NCBI GenBank assembly: GCA_016866775.1
Contig: VGLJ01000025.1
Coordinates: forward strand, 1 to 62,543
Direction: 5' to 3'
Source of the DNA: Candidatus Rokuibacteriota bacterium
GTDB lineage: Bacteria > Methylomirabilota > Methylomirabilia > Rokubacteriales > CSP1-6
Length of the DNA stretch: 62,543 nucleotides
Shown: in pieces, positions 33,300 to 44,478 of the stretch
How the letters are laid out: every line of letters begins with the position of its first letter
Numbering within the stretch: the stretch's first letter is position 1
Made by a program: the position numbers and the translations under genes
Notes under the pieces: model-generated
Told to the model about the DNA's origin: nothing
The model's input: the letters and a program-made list of their open reading frames with translations, nothing else
Database searches by the model: none

Positions 33300-34787
33300 G
33301 TGGGCGAGCTCCTCGGCAACCTCGGGGTCGGCTTCCTCAACGCGCTGGGCCCGCTGAACTTCCTCATGATCGTCGCCGGACTCGCGATCGGCATCGTCGC
33401 GGGCGCGCTCCCCGGCATCACCATGCTCAACGCGATCGTGCTGGTGCTGCCGTTCACCTACCTGATGGGGATCGTGCCCGCGCTCCTGCTGATGATCGGC
33501 GTCTACTGCGGCGGCGTCTTCGGCGGCTCGATCACGGGCATCCTCTTCAACATCCCCGGCGACCCGATGAACGTGCCCACGACGTGGGAAGGCTACCGCC
33601 TGAACCGGCAGGGCAAGACCCAGTACGCGCTCGGGCTCGCGATCATGAGCTCCGCGTTCGGCGGCCTGGTGAGCGCGCTCTTCCTCGCGTTCTTCGCCCC
33701 GCCGTTCGCGAAGTTCGCGCTCGGATTCTCCACGGTGGAGTTCTTCTCGGTCGTCGTGTTCGGCCTGGCCAGCGTGTCGGTGCTCGGCCAGCACTCGATG
33801 GCGGCGGCGCTCGTGTCGCTCTTCACGGGGATGTTCCTCGGCACGATCGGCACGGAGGCGCAGTACGGGGTCGAGCGCTTCGTCTTCGACGTGCCCTTCC
33901 TCAAGACCGGCGTCGATTTCGTCACCGTGCTCATCGGGTTGTTCGCGATCGGCGAGGTGCTCGACCAGATCGCAGGCACGGCGGAGCCCGCGGCGCACGT
34001 GAACACGCGCGCGGTGCCGCGGCTGCCGTTGCTCGACCTCTGGCCGCTCCGCTGGCCGCTGGCGCGCGGCACCGCCGTGGGCATCGCGGTGGGCGGCCTC
34101 GCGGGCGCCGGCGCCACCGTGTCCTCCTTCGTCTCCTACGGGCTCGAGAAGCAGATCTCGAAGGAGCCGGAGCGCTTCGGCACCGGCCACGCCGGCGGGC
34201 TCGTCGCGTCGGAGTCGTCGGTCAACGGCTCGACCGGCGGCGCGATGATCCACCTGCTCACGCTCGGCATCCCGGGCAGCGCGGCGACCGCGGTGATGAT
34301 GGGGGCGTTCCTGATCCACGGCATCCAGCCGGGACCGCTGCTCTTCACGAAACAGCCGGAGCAGGTGTACACCATCGTCGCCGGCATGGTCCTCGCCAAC
34401 GTCGTCATGATCGCGCTCGGGTTCGTCGCCGCGCTCTCGTTCGCGACGCTGATGAAGGTGCCGGCGGCGATCCTCAACACGTTCATCGTCGTGTTCTGCT
34501 TCATCGGCGCCTTCGCCCTGCGCAACGACATGGCGGACGTCTGGCTGACGATGCTGTTCGGCGTGGCGGGGTTCTTCATGAGGCGCTGGGACCTGCCCAT
34601 TCCTCCGCTCGTGATGGGTATCATTCTCGGGCCGATGGCCGAGGGATACTTCCTCACCTCCATGGTGGCGAACGGGAACGACCTCACGGTGTTCGCCACG
34701 CGCCCGGTGAGCGCGATCGTGCTCGCTCTCGCCGTCGCGCTGCTGGTCTGGCCCGTCGCCAAACGCATGCGAAGGAGAACGACGTGA
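33300..34787 (+). CDS. tctA: Tripartite tricarboxylate transporter large permease (TctA)
   Basis: This 495-residue permease has about twelve helices and the two inverted halves typical of TctA. The first signature is GIVAGALPGITMLNAIVLVLPFTYLMG and GVYCGGVFGGSITGILFNIPGDP (about residues 28-90); the second is ESSVNGSTGGAMIHLLTLGIPGSAATAVMMGA near residue 304. It uses an ion gradient to move the carboxylate. The start is GTG, 3 bp after the TctB stop. Confidence 0.92.
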   Translation: MGELLGNLGVGFLNALGPLNFLMIVAGLAIGIVAGALPGITMLNAIVLVLPFTYLMGIVPALLLMIGVYCGGVFGGSITGILFNIPGDPMNVPTTWEGYRLNRQGKTQYALGLAIMSSAFGGLVSALFLAFFAPPFAKFALGFSTVEFFSVVVFGLASVSVLGQHSMAAALVSLFTGMFLGTIGTEAQYGVERFVFDVPFLKTGVDFVTVLIGLFAIGEVLDQIAGTAEPAAHVNTRAVPRLPLLDLWPLRWPLARGTAVGIAVGGLAGAGATVSSFVSYGLEKQISKEPERFGTGHAGGLVASESSVNGSTGGAMIHLLTLGIPGSAATAVMMGAFLIHGIQPGPLLFTKQPEQVYTIVAGMVLANVVMIALGFVAALSFATLMKVPAAILNTFIVVFCFIGAFALRNDMADVWLTMLFGVAGFFMRRWDLPIPPLVMGIILGPMAEGYFLTSMVANGNDLTVFATRPVSAIVLALAVALLVWPVAKRMRRRTT

Positions 34788-35896
34788 CCGATCCCCACCG
34801 CCTCACCACCATCGAGGCCGTCCTCGTCGAGGTGCCGATGAAGGCGCCGACGCACGGCGTGCACGGCACCGTCTCCACTCAGCGCAGCGCGCTCGTCCGC
34901 GTCGCGAGCGACCGCGGGGCGGAGGGCTGGGGCAACGTCGATCCGACGGTCGGCTACTCGACCATGGCCGTGGCCGACGTCGTGGCCGCGGTCCGGCGGC
35001 TCGCGCCGGCGCTGCGTGGCGCCGACGCGCTGAACGCGCAGCGCGCGCTCGCGATCATGGATCGCGAGCTCCACGAGATGTTCGAGGCCAAGGCCGCGAT
35101 CGAGATGGCGCTGTTCGACCTCGCGGGGCAGGCACTCGGCGTGCCGGTGACGACGCTCCTCGGCGGGCGCGTGCGCGACGAGGTGCGCTTCAACGCCTGG
35201 ATCGGCACGGTGCCCCCCGCGCAGGCCGCCCGCGAGGCGGTGGCGTGGGCGGACCGCGGATTTCGCTCGGCGAAGATCAAGGTCGACGGCGCCACCGACG
35301 AGGGCGTGGCACGCGTGGCGGCCGTGCGCGAGGCCGTGGGCGATCGCCTCGCCCTGCGCGTGGATTTCAACGAGACCCTCACGCGCGACCAGGCGCCGGC
35401 GTTCATCCGCCGGCTGGAGCCGTACGGCCTCACGCTCGTCGAGCAACCGATCCCGCGCGACCAGATCGCGGGACTCGCCGAGATCCGGTCGAAGATCGGC
35501 ATCCCGCTGATGGCCGACGAGAGCGTCACCGACGGCGCGTCGCTGATCGAGATCATCCGTCGCGAAGCGGCCGACCTCGTCAAGGTCAAGGTCATGAAGC
35601 AAGGCGGCTTCCTCAGGACGCGCGCGATGATCGACTGCGCGGCCGCGGCCGGCCTGCGCGTGGTCCTCGGCCACGGGTTCGGCCTCACGCTCTCGACCCT
35701 CGGAGAAGTCGCGCTCGCGGCGGTGAGCGAGGCGGTGATCGACGGGTGCGAGGCCGTCGGCCCCCTGAAGATGGCGGCGGACGTCGTCGTGGATGCCGTC
35801 CGTCTCGACGCCGGCGTCCTCGCTCTCTCGGACGCGCCCGGGCTCGGCGCCGTCGTGGACGCCGACGCCGTCAAACGCTACCGCCTCGACGGGTGA
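34784..35896 (+). CDS. Mandelate racemase/muconate lactonizing enzyme family (enolase superfamily)
   Basis: This 370-residue enolase-superfamily protein has the KxK acid/base motif in SAKIKVDG (about residue 165), metal ligands Asp in LRVDFNET, Glu in TLVEQPIPRD and Glu in MADESVTDG, and the second Lys region VKVKVMKQGGF. The pattern fits the MLE subgroup (cycloisomerase, dipeptide epimerase, N-succinylamino-acid racemase or o-succinylbenzoate synthase); substrate unknown. GTG at 34784 overlaps the TctA stop. Its place between the transporter and HyuAB suggests that it acts on the imported compound. Confidence 0.88.
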   Translation: MTDPHRLTTIEAVLVEVPMKAPTHGVHGTVSTQRSALVRVASDRGAEGWGNVDPTVGYSTMAVADVVAAVRRLAPALRGADALNAQRALAIMDRELHEMFEAKAAIEMALFDLAGQALGVPVTTLLGGRVRDEVRFNAWIGTVPPAQAAREAVAWADRGFRSAKIKVDGATDEGVARVAAVREAVGDRLALRVDFNETLTRDQAPAFIRRLEPYGLTLVEQPIPRDQIAGLAEIRSKIGIPLMADESVTDGASLIEIIRREAADLVKVKVMKQGGFLRTRAMIDCAAAAGLRVVLGHGFGLTLSTLGEVALAAVSEAVIDGCEAVGPLKMAADVVVDAVRLDAGVLALSDAPGLGAVVDADAVKRYRLDG

Positions 35897-35903
35897 GCGC
35901 CTG

Positions 35904-37946
35904 ATGCAGTGGGTCGGTGTCGACGTCGGGGGCACGTTCACCGACGTCGTCGTCTACGACGAAGCCGGCGGCACGCTGGACGTCGGCAAGTCGCCGACGA
36001 GCCCGGCCGATCCGACGGTCGGCCTGCTCAACGCGCTCACCAAGCTGAAGGTCGATCTCGCGGGCACCGGGCGCGTCGTCCACGGCACCACGATCGGCAC
36101 CAACGCGGTGCTCGAGCGCACGGGCGCGCCGGTCTGGCTCCTCACCACGCGCGGATTCCGCGACACGCTCGAGATCGGCCGGACGAATCGCACGATCCTC
36201 TACGACATGCGCGCGCAGAAGCCGGCGCCGCTGGTGCCGCGCACGCGCGTCGTGGAGATCGACGAGCGCGTGACGTTCGACGGCACGGTGCTCCGGCCGC
36301 TCCGCGAGGACGACGTGCGCGCCGCGCTCGCGCGCGTGCGCGAGTCCGCGAACGGCGCGCGCGCCGCGCTGGTCGTGAGCTTCCTGCACAGCTACGCCTG
36401 GCCGGCCCACGAGGACACGGCCGCGCGGATCGCCGCCGAGATGCTGCCGGGCTGGTTCATCTCGACCTCCGCCGACGTGCTGCCCGAGCTCCGCGAGTAC
36501 GAGCGCTGCAGCACCGCGGCCTTGAACGCCTACATCGGGCCGAAGGTCGGCGGCTATCTGACGGCGCTCACGCGCGCGCTGGCCGACCGCGACTATCGCG
36601 GCAAGGTCTTCATCACCACCTCGAGCGGCGGCATCGTGCCGGCGGAGGTCGCCGCGCGCTATCCCGTGCACACCGTGCTCTCCGGTCCGGCGGGCGGCGT
36701 CGCCGCCGCGGTGAATCTGGGGCGGCTCACGGGGCAGCGGAACCTCATCACCTACGACATGGGCGGGACGAGCACCGACGTCTGCCTGATCGAAGACCTC
36801 GAGCCCGCGCTCACGACCGAGCAGCACATCGCCGGGCTGCCGAACCGCACGCCGCAGATCGAGATCAACTCGATCGGCGCCGGCGGCGGCTCGGTCGCCT
36901 GGCTCGACGCGGGCGGCGCGCTGCGCGTCGGCCCGCGGAGCGCGGGCGCCGATCCGGGACCGGCGTGCTACGGCCGAGGCGGGGTCGAGGCGACGATCAC
37001 CGACGCGAACGTCGTGCTCGGCCGCGCCGGCACGGACGTGCCGCTCGCCGGCGAGATCGAGCTCGACGCGGAGCGCGCGCGTCAGGCGCTCGCACGGCTC
37101 GGCGCCGGGCTGCCGGAGGTCGGCGACGTCGCGGCGCTCGCCGACGGCGTCGTCCGGCTGGCCGTGGCGCGGATGGTGTCCGCGATCAAGGAGATCTCGA
37201 TCGCGCGCGGCCACGACCCGCGCGACTTCGCGCTCGTCGCCTACGGCGGCGCGGGGCCGATGCACGCGGCGCTGCTCGCCGACGAGCTCGACATGACGCG
37301 TGTGATCGTGCCGCCCGCGCCCGGCAATTTTTCCGCGTTCGGCTCGCTGATCTCCGACCTGCGCCGGGACTACGTCCGCACGCGACTGCTCCGCACGCGC
37401 GGCGGCGGCGACGCCGCGGTCGAGCGGCTCTACGCCGGGCTCGAGCGCGAGGCGCGCGCGGATCTCGGCGCGGAGGGCGTGGCGCCGTCCGCCATCACGC
37501 TCGTGCGGATGCTCGGCATGCGTTATGTCGGCCAGTCCTGGGAGCTGCTCGTGCGCTGGCCGGACGAGATGAGCGACGGCACGCTCGCGGCGCTGGAGGC
37601 CGCGTTCCATCGCGCGCACGAGCAGCGCTACGGCCACGCGACCGCGCGCGAGGCGGAGGTCGTGAGCCTGCGGCTCACGGCCGTCGGCGCGGTCGCGAAG
37701 CCCACGCCGCCGCGCTGGACGGTGACCGGCACGCCGGCCCAGGCCGAGCGCGTGCGCCGCGAGGTCAGCTTCGACCGCGAACGGCAGCGCGTGGCCGTCT
37801 ATCGTCGCGAGCGGCTGCCGGGCGGGACGCCGCTGAGCGGACCGGCGATCATCGAAGAGATGGGCGCGACGACCGTGATCCCGCCCGGCTGGTCGGCGAC
37901 CGTCGGCCCCTGGGGCGAGCTCGTGCTCACGAGGCAGAGCCCGTGA
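35904..37946 (+). CDS. hyuA: Hydantoinase/oxoprolinase subunit A (HyuA, ATPase subunit)
   Basis: This 680-residue protein starts with VGVDVGGTFTDVVVYDE, the actin-like phosphate loop of the family, and has VVHGTTIGTNAVLERTGAP near residue 53. The hydantoinase A domain carries YDMGGTSTDVCLIED and INSIGAGGGSVAWLD, and a C-terminal beta-domain ends ATTVIPPGWSA. With HyuB it performs ATP-dependent opening of cyclic imides such as hydantoins, 5-oxoproline or related rings, or (acetone-carboxylase relatives) carboxylation. Its stop overlaps the HyuB GTG. Confidence 0.92.
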   Translation: MQWVGVDVGGTFTDVVVYDEAGGTLDVGKSPTSPADPTVGLLNALTKLKVDLAGTGRVVHGTTIGTNAVLERTGAPVWLLTTRGFRDTLEIGRTNRTILYDMRAQKPAPLVPRTRVVEIDERVTFDGTVLRPLREDDVRAALARVRESANGARAALVVSFLHSYAWPAHEDTAARIAAEMLPGWFISTSADVLPELREYERCSTAALNAYIGPKVGGYLTALTRALADRDYRGKVFITTSSGGIVPAEVAARYPVHTVLSGPAGGVAAAVNLGRLTGQRNLITYDMGGTSTDVCLIEDLEPALTTEQHIAGLPNRTPQIEINSIGAGGGSVAWLDAGGALRVGPRSAGADPGPACYGRGGVEATITDANVVLGRAGTDVPLAGEIELDAERARQALARLGAGLPEVGDVAALADGVVRLAVARMVSAIKEISIARGHDPRDFALVAYGGAGPMHAALLADELDMTRVIVPPAPGNFSAFGSLISDLRRDYVRTRLLRTRGGGDAAVERLYAGLEREARADLGAEGVAPSAITLVRMLGMRYVGQSWELLVRWPDEMSDGTLAALEAAFHRAHEQRYGHATAREAEVVSLRLTAVGAVAKPTPPRWTVTGTPAQAERVRREVSFDRERQRVAVYRRERLPGGTPLSGPAIIEEMGATTVIPPGWSATVGPWGELVLTRQSP

Positions 37947-39955
37947 CCGTCGATCCCATCACCCTCGAAGTCATCGGCGAAGGGCTCATCGCGATCGTGC
38001 GCGAGATGCGCGCGACGGTCATCCGCGCGTCGTACTCGCCGGTCATCTGGGACATGGACGACTTCTCGTGCGCGCTGTTCGATCCCGCGGGCCAGATGAT
38101 CGCGCAGTCGGACGACCATCCGGGCCACGTGCTGCCGATGCCGTGGTCCGTGCGCTGCGCGATGGAAGACTTCCAGGACGACCTGCGCCCGGGCGACGTC
38201 ATCCTGCTGAACGACTCGTACCGCGGCGGCACGCACCTCAACGACGTGACGATGCTGTATCCGCTGTTCGACGGCGAGGAGCTGATCGTGTTCCCCGCGG
38301 TGCGCGCGCACTGGTCGGACGTCGGCGGCGGCGCGCCGGGCAGCTATTCCGGCCTCAACACGAACATCTATCAGGAAGGCGTGCGCATCCCGCCGATCAA
38401 GATCGTCGAAGGCGGGCGGCTCAACCGCGCCGCGATGGCGCTCCTGCTCAACAACATGCGGCTGCCGGAAGACCGGCAGGGCGACTTCAACGCGTCGCTC
38501 GGCGCGTGCAAGGTGGCGGAAGGGCGCATCCGCCGGCTCTTGGCGAAGTACGGGCGCAAGACCGTGCTGGACGCGATCGCGCTGAACCTCGACCGCGCGG
38601 AGCGGCGGCTGCGCGCGAAGATCGCGGCGCTGCCCGACGGCGAGTACGTGTACGAGGACTACCTCGAGTACTTCGAGGACGGCGCGCTCGACCCGGTCCT
38701 CATGCGCCTCACGCTGACGATCCGCGGCGACGAGATCGTCGCGGACTTCGCGGGCTCGAGCCCGCAGGTGCCGGGCGTGGTCAATTCCACGCTCGCGACG
38801 ACCGGCGCGGGCGTGGTGGTGGCGGTGAAGGCCGTGCTCGATCCCGACGGACCCATCAACCACGGCACGTTCCGCCCGATCACGCTGCAGGCGCCCGAGG
38901 CGTCGATCGTGGACGTGAAGCTCGACGCGCCGGCCGGCGCGCACGGCGAGGTCCGCAAGCGCGCGGTGTCGGTGATGCTGGGCGCGCTGGCGCAGGTCGT
39001 TCCCGATCTCGTCTGCGGTGACCTGTGCGGCACGTCGTTCCCCAACGCGATCGGCGGGCGCGACGCGCGGCGGCGGCGTGACTACGTGTATTACGAGGCG
39101 CCGTCCGGCGGCAACGGCGCGTGGCGCGGCGGCGACGGGCCGAGCGCCTGGGGCAACATCGACTTCGGCAACGTGCGCACGATCCAGTCCGCGGAAGCGC
39201 TGGAGAGCGGCATGCCGCTCCTCGTCGAGGAAAGCGCGCTGCGCGTGGACTCGGGCGGCGAGGGGACCATGCGCGGCGGGCTCGGCTTCCGTCGCGCGAT
39301 CCGGCTGCTCGAAGGCGAGGCGCGGTATTCGGTGCTGAGCGACCGCGCGGTGCTCCCGCCGTTCGGCGTCGGTGGCGCGGGGCCCGCGGCCCCGGTGAAG
39401 GTCTCGGTCGTCCACGACGGCGCGGAGCGTGACTTCGCGACGCCCGGCAAGGTGACGGGCCACGCGATCGCCGCGGACGACGTCGTCGTGCTGGAGTCCG
39501 CGGGCGGGGGCGGCTACGGCGATCCGCTCGCGCGCGATCCGGCGCGGGTCCGGGACGACGTCGTGGCCGGCCTCGTCTCGCGCGCGCGCGCGCGCGAGGG
39601 CTACGGTGTCGTGTTCACGGCGACGGGTGAGGTGGACGCCGCGGAGACCGCGCGCCGGCGCGCCACGCTCGCCGCGTCACGCCGCACGTTTCCGATCGCC
39701 GCCGACGAGCGCGAGGCCTACGAAGGCCGGCGCGGCCGTCATCGCGTCATTCGACTGGCGCCGAGCGTGGCGTCGGCGGTCGGCGCGAAGACCGGCGACG
39801 TCGTCGAGATGCTCGGCCGGCATCCCGCGCCGCTGCGCGCGTGGGTTCGCGTCGAGACCGACGCGGTCGCGGACCGGATCGCGCTCGACGCGCTCGCCCG
39901 CCGCATCCTCGGCGTCGCGGCCGGAGATCACGTCCGCGTCACGAAGCTCCGCTAG
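37943..39955 (+). CDS. hyuB: Hydantoinase/oxoprolinase subunit B (HyuB)
   Basis: The 670-residue protein begins at GTG with VDPITLEVIGEGLIAIVREM and shows the family block LLNDSYRGGTHLNDVTML (about residues 92-109), HWSDVGGGAPGSYSGL and a closing GGGGYGDPLARDPARV. About 110 extra residues follow this usual end (GRHRVIRLAPSVASAVGAKT), so it is longer than the 582-residue copy at 49766. The 3' end overlaps the convergent yqeY-like gene by 4 bp. Confidence 0.92.
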   Translation: MTVDPITLEVIGEGLIAIVREMRATVIRASYSPVIWDMDDFSCALFDPAGQMIAQSDDHPGHVLPMPWSVRCAMEDFQDDLRPGDVILLNDSYRGGTHLNDVTMLYPLFDGEELIVFPAVRAHWSDVGGGAPGSYSGLNTNIYQEGVRIPPIKIVEGGRLNRAAMALLLNNMRLPEDRQGDFNASLGACKVAEGRIRRLLAKYGRKTVLDAIALNLDRAERRLRAKIAALPDGEYVYEDYLEYFEDGALDPVLMRLTLTIRGDEIVADFAGSSPQVPGVVNSTLATTGAGVVVAVKAVLDPDGPINHGTFRPITLQAPEASIVDVKLDAPAGAHGEVRKRAVSVMLGALAQVVPDLVCGDLCGTSFPNAIGGRDARRRRDYVYYEAPSGGNGAWRGGDGPSAWGNIDFGNVRTIQSAEALESGMPLLVEESALRVDSGGEGTMRGGLGFRRAIRLLEGEARYSVLSDRAVLPPFGVGGAGPAAPVKVSVVHDGAERDFATPGKVTGHAIAADDVVVLESAGGGGYGDPLARDPARVRDDVVAGLVSRARAREGYGVVFTATGEVDAAETARRRATLAASRRTFPIAADEREAYEGRRGRHRVIRLAPSVASAVGAKTGDVVEMLGRHPAPLRAWVRVETDAVADRIALDALARRILGVAAGDHVRVTKLR

Positions 39956-40422
39956 GGACGCTCGGACGCCTTCAGCAGCTCTTCGGCCACGCGCTTGACG
40001 TCGTTGGCCTCGACCTGGCCCTTGTGGGTCTTCATCACGTCGCCGACGAGACGGCCGGTCTGCTTGGCGTCGGTGATGCCCAGCGCCTTCAGCCGCTCGG
40101 CGACGAGCGCGCGAAGCTCCGCCTCGTCCATGCCCTTCGGGAGGAAGCGCTCGCAGAACCCGATCTCGAACCGGAGCTCGCCGGCTTGCCCGGCGCCGCG
40201 ATCGCCGAGCTTCTCGTACTCGGCGAGCGCCTTCTGGAGCTGCTTGCGGTAGGCGCCGATGACGTCGACGACCAGCGCGTCGTCCACCTGCCCGCTGAAG
40301 CCCTTCGCCGTCGTCCGCTCGGTCAGGCGGGTCTTGAGCATGCGCACGACGTTGGCGGTGCGCGTGTCCTTGTCCTTGATGGCGGTCTTCAGCGTGTCGT
40401 CGAGCTCTCGGCTCAGCGCCAT
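39952..40422 (-). CDS. GatB/YqeY domain protein
   Basis: This 156-residue stand-alone YqeY protein begins LDDTLKTAIKDKDTRTANVVRMLKTRL and ends in the helical part KTHKGQVEANDVKRVAEELL, like the tRNA-binding tail domain of the GatB amidotransferase subunit. These proteins are widespread and of uncertain role. It lies 3 bp after the J-protein gene, so the two are probably cotranscribed. Confidence 0.88.
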   Translation of the reverse strand: MALSRELDDTLKTAIKDKDTRTANVVRMLKTRLTERTTAKGFSGQVDDALVVDVIGAYRKQLQKALAEYEKLGDRGAGQAGELRFEIGFCERFLPKGMDEAELRALVAERLKALGITDAKQTGRLVGDVMKTHKGQVEANDVKRVAEELLKASERP

Positions 40423-40425
40423 CCG

Positions 40426-41229
40426 TCAGGCGATCTCGACGGCGAGGTACGCGTCGCCGCGCGAGCCGTCGCGGCGACGGCGGCCCTTGCCGCGCAGCCT
40501 GAGCCGCATCCCGCTTCTGACACCCGCGGGAATCTGCACGACCACGTCGCCGCCGTCCGGCAGCGTGACCTGCTTGCGCACGCCGCGCTGGGCCTCCGCA
40601 CTGGTCACGCGCAGCGGCAGCACGACGTCTCCCGCCACGATCGCGGTCTCGGCGGCCGGCGCCGGCAGACCGAAGAACCACCGGGCCGCGCGCGTGAGCC
40701 CGCGCAGCGCGCGCTGGCCCGGTGCCGACGGCAGCGACTCCGCGTCCGGCGGGCGGCCGCCGCGCAGGGCGGTGCCGACCAGCCGGATCAGCGCGAGGAT
40801 CGGCGTCCACGGCGAGAGGATCACCACGGAGCCCGTCATCACGGTCCGGCCGCCGAAGAGCGTCGTCTGGAAGTCGTGACGGTCGACGCGCACGCCCATC
40901 CGTTGGAGCTCGCGCGCGAGCTCCTCGAAGATGGCGCTGGCGCGCGGATCGGTGAAGAGATCGCGGAAGACCTGCTCGCGGTTCACGCGGAAGTCGCCCG
41001 GGCCGGTGCCGCGGCGCACGCGATCGTACTCGACGCGCTTCGTGCGATCGATCAGGACCGCGTAGGCCTCGCTGATCTCCTTGAAGCGCTCCTCGGCCTC
41101 GGCGTTGCCCGGGTTGCGATCGGGGTGCCACTGCAGGGCCAGGCGGCGGTATGCGCGGCGGATCTCGTCCTCGGTCGCTTCGAGGTGAACGCCGAGGATG
41201 CGGTAGTAGTCACGGTCGTAGCGAGCCAT
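40426..41229 (-). CDS. J-domain protein, DnaJ-like without zinc finger
   Basis: This 267-residue protein has a full J-domain at residues 1-70: [39 protein letters not shown] with the essential HPD motif. The Gly/Phe region and zinc-finger Cys pairs of DnaJ are missing. The middle contains a hydrophobic stretch ([20 protein letters not shown]) and the end resembles the DnaJ C-terminal beta-domain ([27 protein letters not shown]). It should stimulate an Hsp70 and is closer to CbpA-type co-chaperones than to DnaJ. Confidence 0.85.
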   Translation of the reverse strand: MARYDRDYYRILGVHLEATEDEIRRAYRRLALQWHPDRNPGNAEAEERFKEISEAYAVLIDRTKRVEYDRVRRGTGPGDFRVNREQVFRDLFTDPRASAIFEELARELQRMGVRVDRHDFQTTLFGGRTVMTGSVVILSPWTPILALIRLVGTALRGGRPPDAESLPSAPGQRALRGLTRAARWFFGLPAPAAETAIVAGDVVLPLRVTSAEAQRGVRKQVTLPDGGDVVVQIPAGVRSGMRLRLRGKGRRRRDGSRGDAYLAVEIA

Positions 41230-41276
41230 CCCCCCAAGAATAACTCGACCCGCGCGGGTTTGCGCGTCGCCCCGGA

Positions 41277-42389
41277 TCAGCGCAGACACGACTCCAGCGG
41301 GCTCGGCGCTTCGCCGAGGAACGCGGCCACGGCGGGATGCACGACGGAGCCGCGGCAGACGTTCACGCCCTTCGCGAGCGACGCGTCCCCGCGGATCGCG
41401 CCCGTGATGCCGCGATCGGCCAGCTCGAGCACGTACGGCAGCGTCGCGTTGGTGAGCGCGAACGTCGACGTCCGCGGCACGAGCGCCGGCATGTTCGTGA
41501 CTCCGTAGTGCACGACGCCGAACTGGCGGTAGGTCGGCTCCGCGAGGTTCGTCGGGCGGATCGTGGCGATGCACGCGCCCTGGTCGACGGCCACGTCGAC
41601 GATGACCGCACCCTCCTTCATCGTCCGCACCATCTCCTCGGTCACCAGCACCGGCGCGCGCGCGCCCGCGACGAGCACCGCGCCGATGAGGAGGTCCGCG
41701 CGCCGCACGGCCTGGTCCACGTTGTAGCTGTTCGACATCAGCGTGACGACCTGGTTGCCGTAGAGCTCTTCGACGTGGCGCAGGCGATCGACGTTGACGT
41801 CGAGGATCGAGACGTCGGCGCCGAGGCCGACGGCGGTGCGGAGCGCGTTCATGCCCACGATGCCCGCGCCGAGGATCACCACGTTGCCGCGCGGCACGCC
41901 GGGAACCCCGCCCAGGAGCACGCCCCGGCCGCCGTGCGCGTGGCCGAGATAGAACGCACCCTCCTGGACCGCGAGGCGGCCGGCGACCTCGCTCATCGGC
42001 GTGAGCAGCGGCAGGCTGCCGTCGGGACGCTGGACCGTCTCGTACGCGACCAGCACCGCGTCGGTCTGGCGTAGCGCGTCGGTGAGCGCGCGATCGGCGG
42101 CCAGGTGGAGGTAGGTGAAGAGCGCCTGGCCCCCACGGAGCTGCTTCACCTCGGGCGGCATCGGCTCCTTCACCTTCAGGACCAGCTCGGCCTTGGTCCA
42201 CAGCTCGTCCGCGCTGACCACGCGCGCGCCGAGCGCCGCGTATTCGTCGTCGCGGATGGCGCTGCCGAGGCCCGCCCCCTCCTCGATCAGCACGTCGTGG
42301 CCGCGCTCCGCGAGCGCGCGGACGCCCGCGGGCGTGAGGGCGACACGCTGTTCGCCCGGTTTGATCTCCTTCGGCGCGCCGACGATCAT
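41277..42389 (-). CDS. ald: Alanine dehydrogenase
   Basis: The 370-residue length equals that of bacterial alanine dehydrogenases. Key parts are [20 protein letters not shown] at the N-terminus, the substrate Lys in LVLKVKEPM (about residue 74), the catalytic His in [10 protein letters not shown] (about 96) and NAD-binding [28 protein letters not shown] (about 170-197). It reversibly deaminates L-alanine to pyruvate and ammonia using NAD. It is transcribed toward the J-protein gene with a 47-bp gap. Confidence 0.93.
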   Translation of the reverse strand: MIVGAPKEIKPGEQRVALTPAGVRALAERGHDVLIEEGAGLGSAIRDDEYAALGARVVSADELWTKAELVLKVKEPMPPEVKQLRGGQALFTYLHLAADRALTDALRQTDAVLVAYETVQRPDGSLPLLTPMSEVAGRLAVQEGAFYLGHAHGGRGVLLGGVPGVPRGNVVILGAGIVGMNALRTAVGLGADVSILDVNVDRLRHVEELYGNQVVTLMSNSYNVDQAVRRADLLIGAVLVAGARAPVLVTEEMVRTMKEGAVIVDVAVDQGACIATIRPTNLAEPTYRQFGVVHYGVTNMPALVPRTSTFALTNATLPYVLELADRGITGAIRGDASLAKGVNVCRGSVVHPAVAAFLGEAPSPLESCLR

Positions 42390-42546
42390 CGGGTGGCCTC
42401 CGTCTTCATCGTACCGAACTCTGGCGTCGACGCCATGGAGCCGGCGCCAGACCGGCAGACCCCCATCCGGGGTCCCGGCGGGAACGGGCCAGATTTACCT
42501 CATGAAATCGCCTATTTAGAGCTCGGCCCTCCGCGCCGGTGAATTG

Positions 42547-42561
42547 GGCAAAAGTTTTGCC
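42547..42561. promoter_or_regulatory. Perfect palindrome upstream of a secreted-protein gene
   Basis: GGCAAAAGTTTTGCC is a perfect 7-bp inverted repeat around a single G, in a locally AT-richer part of the 227-bp divergent gap between ald and the secreted protein. Such dyads are usual for dimeric repressors; no regulator is assigned. Confidence 0.45.
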
Positions 42562-42616
42562 TACTCGTGGGTCGGCCCGAACAAGTTGCCGGGCGCGAGA
42601 GGAGGGACGGACCGTG

Positions 42617-43386
42617 ATGAAATGCATCGGGATCCTGGCCTCGTTGTGGATGGTCCTCACGATGGGGTTCGTCCCCGTCGCGAGCGCGCAGCAGGCGGTG
42701 CTGTACGAGATCGTGGAGAACCTCGACACGGCGACGCTGGCCGCCGGCCACCGTGTGTCTTACTGGACCGCGCAGGGCACCGCGCAGCCCGGCTCGCCGT
42801 TCTGCCCGGCTTCCATCGTGCCGGCGGGCGTCTCGTCGTGCGTGATCACGGCGTTCGGCACCGACGACATCGATCTCGCCAAGCTCGCGACCAGCCCCGA
42901 CAACGTGGGCACGGTGTGGGCGAACGTGGTCGCCGTCGCGAACGACGGCACCATCGACAACCCCGTGGACGCGCCCGAGATCGCGATCTACAGCGGCCAG
43001 ATCACCGGCAGCCTCAGCATTCTCCCCGAGTCGTCGGGCCGGTCGTGCCGGAGCTCGGCAAGCACAAGAAGGCGCTGGGGCCGGCGCTCTTCCTGATCTA
43101 CATCACGAACGGCAAGTTCTTCCCCGATCAGTACGCGACGGTGCGGACGTCGCCGCCGAGCGTGTTGCCGACGGTGGGCGCGACGGCCACGTTCGAGTCC
43201 ACGTTCCGGCTGCCCTTCAACGTCACCGGGAGCGGAAAAGCCTCCGCGCCTCAGCGGGGCCGGGCCGCGTTCTACCTCGCCGCCGACGGCAGCCTGATCC
43301 GGCTGGACCGGCAGAACGAGTTCTCGCAGGGCTTCCCGCTGCTGCGCGGCGAAGTCTTCTTCGGTCCGCAGGCCGCCAGCCAGTAG
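42617..43386 (+). CDS. Secreted hypothetical protein with one-base frameshift
   Basis: ATG at 42617 opens a signal peptide (CIGILASLWMVLTMGFVPVASA) and a mature part beginning QQAVLYEIVENLDTATLAAG. Around 43030 the frame turns into Arg/Ser-rich sequence, while the frame one base back continues sensibly: VVGPVVPELGKHKKALGPAL, then ITNGKFFPDQYATVRTSPPS and FYLAADGSLIRLDRQNEFSQ to the stop. One base is thus missing near GAGTCGTCGG. The combined protein would be about 256 residues, exported, with no recognised domain. Confidence 0.6.
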
Positions 43387-43389
43387 GGA

Positions 43390-44474
<1,085 letters not shown>

Positions 44475-44478
<4 letters not shown>

